Assembly (NCBI GenBank): GCA_015680905.1
Contig: CM027377.1
Location: forward strand, 33,566,501-33,630,500
Source of the DNA: Coptis chinensis
Taxonomy: Eukaryota; Streptophyta; Magnoliopsida; Ranunculales; Ranunculaceae
Direction: 5' to 3'
Length of the DNA: 64,000 nucleotides
This document shows, piece after piece, positions 58,928 through 64,000 of this stretch. The notes under the pieces were generated by a model, which had not been told where the DNA came from, did not search any database, and saw nothing but the letters and a program-made list of their open reading frames with translations. Each line of letters opens with the position of its first letter. Position 1 is the first letter of the stretch. Position numbers and translations under genes: made by a program.

Positions 58928-61702
58928 TGTCACACCCCGAATTTCGATAATACAGATAATATAAATAATATATGATTCCTCGATATCCGAGATGTGACAA
59001 CAACCTCAAAACCCAATCTATTTCATAACCCTTAAGAAATAATAACACATGCGGAAAAAATCTAAATAATAAAATACTGTTAACAATAACTCATCATTAT
59101 GAAAACTTGCGATCAAAATTAAGCTACAAACTTCTTCAATTAAGAATTCATAAAATAAATTAAAACATATGTCCCCAACAAATTCCACTACATCTCTGAG
59201 GAAAATGAACCGACATCTTATTAAAAATAAAGGCTAACATTAATCACGAGCAGCACGCCACCTTCTTGAACATCAGCTAACACTGTCCAGGCTGATCGAC
59301 TATGTTCATATAAGAACACACCCGATTAGCAAACATGTAAATCGGGTAAGCATTATAAATGATGCTGGTATGAATAGCCTTAGAAAAACCATTTAGATAT
59401 ACATAATATTTCATTCTTTATATGGCAGGTAGTTCCTCCACCGAGGCACCTTAGCTCCTAACTAAGAGTAAATAAAACGTATGGTATCCTAGTATTTACC
59501 TTTATGCATGCTCTATCGCAGAGTGGGTTCTTTATGCAAGAATAATTAGTTTAACCCACTCTCCTGCAAAGCAATTTGTAATAATCATAGCATAAAACGA
59601 AACCTAACTTGAAAGTCTTAAATCAATAACCACACCGGAGGAAAGTATCATATCAGTAACATTTATCAAGTGTCCCTAATAACACGTCGTCTCTATGGTT
59701 TACCTAGTTTCTCTGGCTACCACAATTGCTACCCAACGCCGAACATGTACATCCACATGCCTCCCCTCACATACTGAACCACTCCGTGCATAATTACCCT
59801 AAGCAGGATATCACATACTAGGTAACCCTCACACGAAAGCCATTATGTGAGTAATGCCACTATCCGGCATAAAAATAACGCGCGTCTCGTTCTAAAGTTT
59901 ACGAACGAGATAATCAAGCTACTATTCGGCTACACCAAAAGGGCCATTCAGATTCACTGAAACACCAGAAGGGCCAATCAAATTACACACGCCCTACATA
60001 GGGCTAATCACATGAGTTGTGGTAGCTAGGTTCTAGGATTTTCGTTACGTAATTTATTCAAATGTATGCATCTATGCATTTTAAAATTTCCCTCTCTTCA
60101 CGTGTCAATATTCACACAAGATCAACGTCAAATCTATATTAGATAATGACAAACAAGTTTATACAAGTGTCACCAACATCCTATCATTGGATTGGTCCAT
60201 AAAATTCAATCTATAACATTTTGGAAAAAGTCAACAATGGGTCGGTCAATCAAATAAACCCAATAATAACGGTCCTAACCGGTGGTCATCCCAACCGGTC
60301 CTCACCCAAACCCATATTTAAAAATAGTTCAAACCCTGGTCCTAATCGACTTGGCTAAACTAACCCGGTTCAATAACTTAAGCCTTAAACCGGCCCATAA
60401 ACTGATTTGGCCCAACTTGAAATTATTTAACTAAACAGATCTCATTCGATCCACTTAAAATTCTAGGGACCAGTCCACATAAACATTTTAAACTGGCCCA
60501 AAACAAAAGATAAATTTGGCCCAAACCTAACTAATTACCAACAGATCTAATATCCTTTAACCACCGACCGGGAGCACTGGATCTCTCTCACGGTCATCTC
60601 CTTCCCAGTACCAGCAGCTTCATTTCTAGCCACCCCAAACCTTCACACACCACCCAAAAAGAACCAACCGAAATTTGTTAGGGTGAAAAACCCCACAACT
60701 TTACTTCACCAAGAAACCCCAAATTCTCAGTTTCGAAATCACTTCCCCAATCATGGATCCGACTGCCATTAACGTCTCCTTGAAGCTTTCAACCACACTC
60801 AAACTCCCTACTACCACCATTCATCGATCAACCAACCCACAATACAAAATAACAACTTCAAAATAACGTATCGACACCACCACAGTATCACAGTTCAAAC
60901 GCATACCGGACAGAGGAGGATGTTTGGGGCTCGCGCCTCCATTAACACTATCTCCCCACTTCAATCGACTACACAATACTCGCAATAACAGTTTATATGG
61001 ATAAATAATTAAAAGTAATTAGTAGTCACCTCCATTTTTATCAATATAACTTGGTTTCATCAGCTGGCAGAATATTTCGGCACCAAACAGAATGAACAGG
61101 AAGAATGAACACAAAACTTATATAGTTTGACAATAAATTCGTAAATTCTACACAGATGAAAATCATAGTTTTAGTAGTCAGCGAAAGATAAAATCTACTC
61201 ACCTCTCTGTTATCGCGGAAAAGAAAATATAGAGGAAAACTACGAGAGAACCAATCCCAAACTATCTCGCACAATCCGCCGTTCTTCTTTGATTTAGCTT
61301 GTGTGTGTTGTTTGTGTTTTTCAGAAAAACCTTCTTCTCCAGAGACACCATATATTTTGCTTAACTTTCGATTTTACTAAATATCCTTATTCATAACTAT
61401 TGAAATCTTATTTTCTGTTAAAAATAGTATATCTATTATGTTTCTTATGTTAATATATTGTTTTCTTTTTTTATTTAAAACTTTTTTGAATATTAAGAAT
61501 AATCTATACCCAACATTCAAAATTCAAATACTAGTTTCCTATAGTAACATTATTGAAAATTACTATTTGGTCTTCCCTCCTTTCTCTTTCTATCAAAAGT
61601 CAAACCCACATACTAGCACGTTGACCAAAAAAAAATAAAATCAAATACAAAATACTAAATATTGTTCTGAAAATAATGTAAAAATAAAATAGGGTCTTAC
61701 AC
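58928..61702. mobile_element. Solo LTR, 2,775 bp, with perfect 5-bp target duplication
   Basis: The element begins TGTCACACCCCGAATTTCGA and ends GGGTCTTACA, giving TGT...ACA ends. CTTCC is present immediately outside on both sides (58923-58927 and 61703-61707). There is no gag or pol inside, no primer-binding site, and the LINE sequence resumes on the other side, so it is a single LTR left by recombination between two LTRs. The long LTR and the TGTCACACCCC start fit Tekay/Del-type chromoviruses. The ORF at 61041-61274 is not convincing. Confidence 0.9.
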
Positions 61703-62160
61703 TTCCCCTGCGGAGTATTTTTGTGCTCAAATTTTGTTGCATTTCTTTCGCCTCCCATATGCTATGGAGGAGGAGGCACCTCAGATGTCCCAAAATCTAC
61801 TTATTGATTCCTCAATACTTGTGCACAACTTCATAAACTATTGCACCCAATCCCTTAGGCTATCCCTCGCCCCCAAGACTTTGGATTCTCAAGCTTAGCT
61901 TCGAGAATCATACCAAGCAGCTCTGGTCTAATTGCATTCAAAGAACAGATGCTGGTTTGATTCTATGTTCCTTTCACAGAAAGGGCAAGAGAAATCTCCC
62001 ACCATCTTCCTCGACTCGGAAAGAGCTCTCCGAAGTAGTACTTTCATGTAAAATTTCCAAAGAAACAGTTTTGTACTAGCTGGGAGTTGGGCTTTCCAGA
62101 TATGAGACACAGTGTTCTGATTTGTAGCTGGATGACTGTCTAGTCTAGTTTTCTTTGTTT
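61703..62160 (-). pseudogene. zf-RVT domain of the LINE
   Basis: The segment VSHIWKAQLPASTKLFLWKF, then LLRRALSESRKM, and the metal ligands CPFCERNIESNQHLFFEC (about 61930-61985) match the zinc-binding domain that follows RT in plant LINE-like proteins (Cys-x2-Cys ... Glu ... His-Leu-Phe-x2-Cys). It continues as AWYDSRS after a frame change, up to the solo LTR junction at 61702/61703. Confidence 0.8.
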
Positions 62161-62248
62161 AGATGGATGTATACCGACTTGACAGTCAGATCCCCTTTCT
62201 TTGTACTACACCACTTCATTTTATCTTTCTGAGCACCTTGTGGCCTAA

Positions 62249-64000
62249 CACTACTACAAAATTACACATTTACCACGGTAAGAAAGAAGTTGTATACCAC
62301 TGTTCTATCAACAACAGTGGCAAAAATGCTTATACCACGGCAAAAATTCCACTGTTTCATGTAAACCGTGGGGTCTAGTTTGCCATATGCCACAGTTCCA
62401 ATTTTGTATGTTTTTTAGACTAGAGTACCCCCACTGTTTCGCTCAAACAGTGGTTTATAACTTTTTTATTTTGGCGAAATAATCAGCTGCCGTGGCCTTT
62501 GAATTACACCGAAAACCCCTAACTCTCCCACGAACTCTCTCAAAACCGTCTCTGCCCTATTCACTCTCCAACTTCTACCGTTCTTGTTGCATATCCCAAC
62601 TGAATATATGAGCCTGGGATAATCTTCCAATCATCAATTGAAGTGGTTCTGGGAGAGACGAAATTAGCTAGAGGCTCAAATCCCACCTATTTAATTTCCC
62701 TCTTAATTGGAGCTTCAAAGCGGATCAGAGAGGAATTGAATCGGTTAAGCCCTTTTGCTCTTTTGAGGAAACCTCATGAGGCTTCTTGGCTGCGCGTTTT
62801 GGTGAGAAGAAAAATTCAGTTTTTGCCGATCTTATGGCAAAAAATTGGGTACCTTTCTTTCGTCTCTTCCTATTTTCATTCTTGTTGATCAATATTTTGA
62901 TCTAAAGAAGTGCATCTTTTGAATGTTTTTATCGAAAATAGTTGGATTTTTTTTTTCGAAAATATTGTTTTACAGAAAAGGTTTTGTTGTATTGAATATG
63001 TAAATGTTTAAGTCTAAGATTTTGATTCTGTGTTGTAGTAGGTCGAAAGTATATGCAAATGTGGGGGTTCTGTTCGGTGCATATTAGATGTTTGATAAAA
63101 AAAAATGCTAGTTGGGGTTTCCAGTTAGCAATACATGTTGTTGTTTTATTGTTTATTAGGTTGTTTAGTAAACTTTTTCTTGGTATTGATTACGTAATCG
63201 GTAGAAAATATATGTTCGCTTATGTCAATTGACTGTGGAAGGACGGATGCAATGAAGATTCATTTGGTTGATATAATCGTGTGATTTGGTTTGGTTTTGT
63301 TTTAGATCATCTTCATTGATCAAATTTATCGCTACTTAGGCAAGATGATTTATCTTGAATGTATCATTTTAATTGGGTTTATTAAAATACTCCATGAAAT
63401 TTAAAGGAGTTGGCTAGAAGCGAACGTTTTGTGATGAACAAACCTGCTTCATTTTGTCAACTAGTAAGTTTTTTTTTTTTTTATTTGGTATAATTAGCCT
63501 TAGCTTAGCTGCCTTATGTCTTATGCCTTAAAGAATTATGTTAGCAATTTTTTCAAAGTATTTGGTGCCACAATTGGTTTTTGTTGTGAGGAATAACCTG
63601 GTTTGTTGAATGCTTCTTCTTAGCACTTTTTTTCCTTATGGATTTTCTTTTGCATCCCTCTTTGAGTGTAAGGAAAGTTAAAGGAGTATAAGACTAATGT
63701 TGAGAGTGATTGTATTATTTAGGAACTAGTTACCTTTACTTTCTTGTTTGTATTAATAATATTTATAGATTGACGAAATTGATCTATGTAAGTAGTCTTT
63801 GGTCTTTCCAATTGTGTGCAGAAGTGTGGCGAGGAGTTTTTTTATGTAGACTATCACAATGCCCATCGTTTCTACTCTTTTAATTTAGATGGTTAGCGTC
63901 AATGCCTTTATCTTATGCTTGCAATCCTTTTGTTTTATCTTATGTTGCATTCATCATAGACACATTGTTTCTGGTCATGCTATGACTAAGGAATTAAGTG
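62249..64000 (+). mobile_element. CACTA transposon, left end (continues past window)
   Basis: CACTACTACAAAA at 62249 is a standard terminus of plant CACTA elements. The next 220 bases carry subterminal motifs in both orientations: CCACGGT, CCACTGTT, AACAGTGG, AAACAGTGG, as expected for transposase-binding sites. The element is inserted in the LINE fragment; its 3-bp duplication cannot be tested because the other end is outside. The interior shown has one 81-codon ORF (62643-62888) without recognisable domain and then AT-rich sequence, so the coding part, if any, lies farther right. Confidence 0.85.

Larger units (their letters stand above)
58375..62248 (-). mobile_element. LINE (non-LTR retrotransposon) C-terminal part, split by a solo LTR
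   Basis: On the - strand a zinc-binding reverse-transcriptase-associated domain (61703-62160) is followed, after the inserted solo LTR, by an RNase H-like domain (58375-58927). This is the order at the C-terminus of plant L1-like elements. The RT and endonuclease parts would lie to the right but are cut off by the CACTA element at 62249. No poly(A) tail was identified at the left end. Confidence 0.72.

Noticed and set aside
62643..62888. 81-codon ORF in the CACTA element as transposase
   Set aside because: It shows no transposase motif and is too short. It may be part of an untranslated exon or captured sequence.

Overview
This window looks like nuclear DNA of a flowering plant, most likely a eudicot, and it consists almost entirely of transposable elements stacked inside one another. 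I recognise no ordinary host gene. The plant assignment rests on element families (Tat/Retand-like and Athila-like Ty3/gypsy, Ty1/copia, hAT, FAR1-type MULE, CACTA, LINE), plant-type splice sites, and a stretch of mitochondrial DNA with a broken rps13. The exact species cannot be named from the sequence.

Layout. (1) 1-14.7 kb: a Tat/Retand-like LTR retrotransposon on the + strand (5' LTR outside the window) with gag, protease, RT, RNase H, a second archaeal-type RNase H and integrase. A two-exon extra gene runs antisense downstream of integrase. A 3.3-kb hAT transposon has jumped into its 3' part, and its 3' LTR holds tandem repeats. (2) 14.7-28.6 kb: Athila-type material mainly on the - strand. 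It holds a 2.4-2.9 kb tandem duplication of LTR/3' sequence, each copy with its own later insertions, a 1.2-kb inverted repeat carrying env-position ORFs on both strands, a gag, a primer-binding site and a 1.56-kb LTR. (3) 28.6-30.4 kb: a decayed copia RT/RNase H fragment, - strand. (4) 30.4-43.1 kb: a second Athila-like element, + strand, heavily frameshifted. (5) 43.2-57.1 kb: a very large Mutator-like element (MULE). Its long terminal inverted repeats are built of a palindromic minisatellite. It carries a FAR1-type transposase gene and, convergently, a plant-mobile-domain (PMD) gene. Between their 3' ends lies a striking 34-bp palindromic array, and at the right lies about 2.3 kb of mitochondrial-type DNA. 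(6) 57.1-58.3 kb: unassigned. (7) 58.4-62.2 kb: the C-terminal part of a LINE (- strand), split by a 2,775-bp solo LTR with a perfect 5-bp target duplication. (8) 62.25-64 kb: the end of a CACTA transposon running off the window.

Most interesting points. The MULE combines an unusual repeat-built TIR, a FAR1-type transposase, a PMD gene and captured or inserted mitochondrial DNA. Across about 32-53 kb and in the right TIR, CAG/CTG trinucleotides are nearly absent while CG is plentiful, and repeat variants differ by loss of the middle base of CAG/CTG. Coding frames there are broken by small deletions while encoded motifs stay recognisable. This could be a real sequence process or a base-calling defect at methylated CHG sites; if it is a defect, several 'pseudogenes' here may be intact genes.

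None of the protein genes appears to form a cellular pathway. Functionally the window is a set of mobilisation modules, nearly all inactivated as written.
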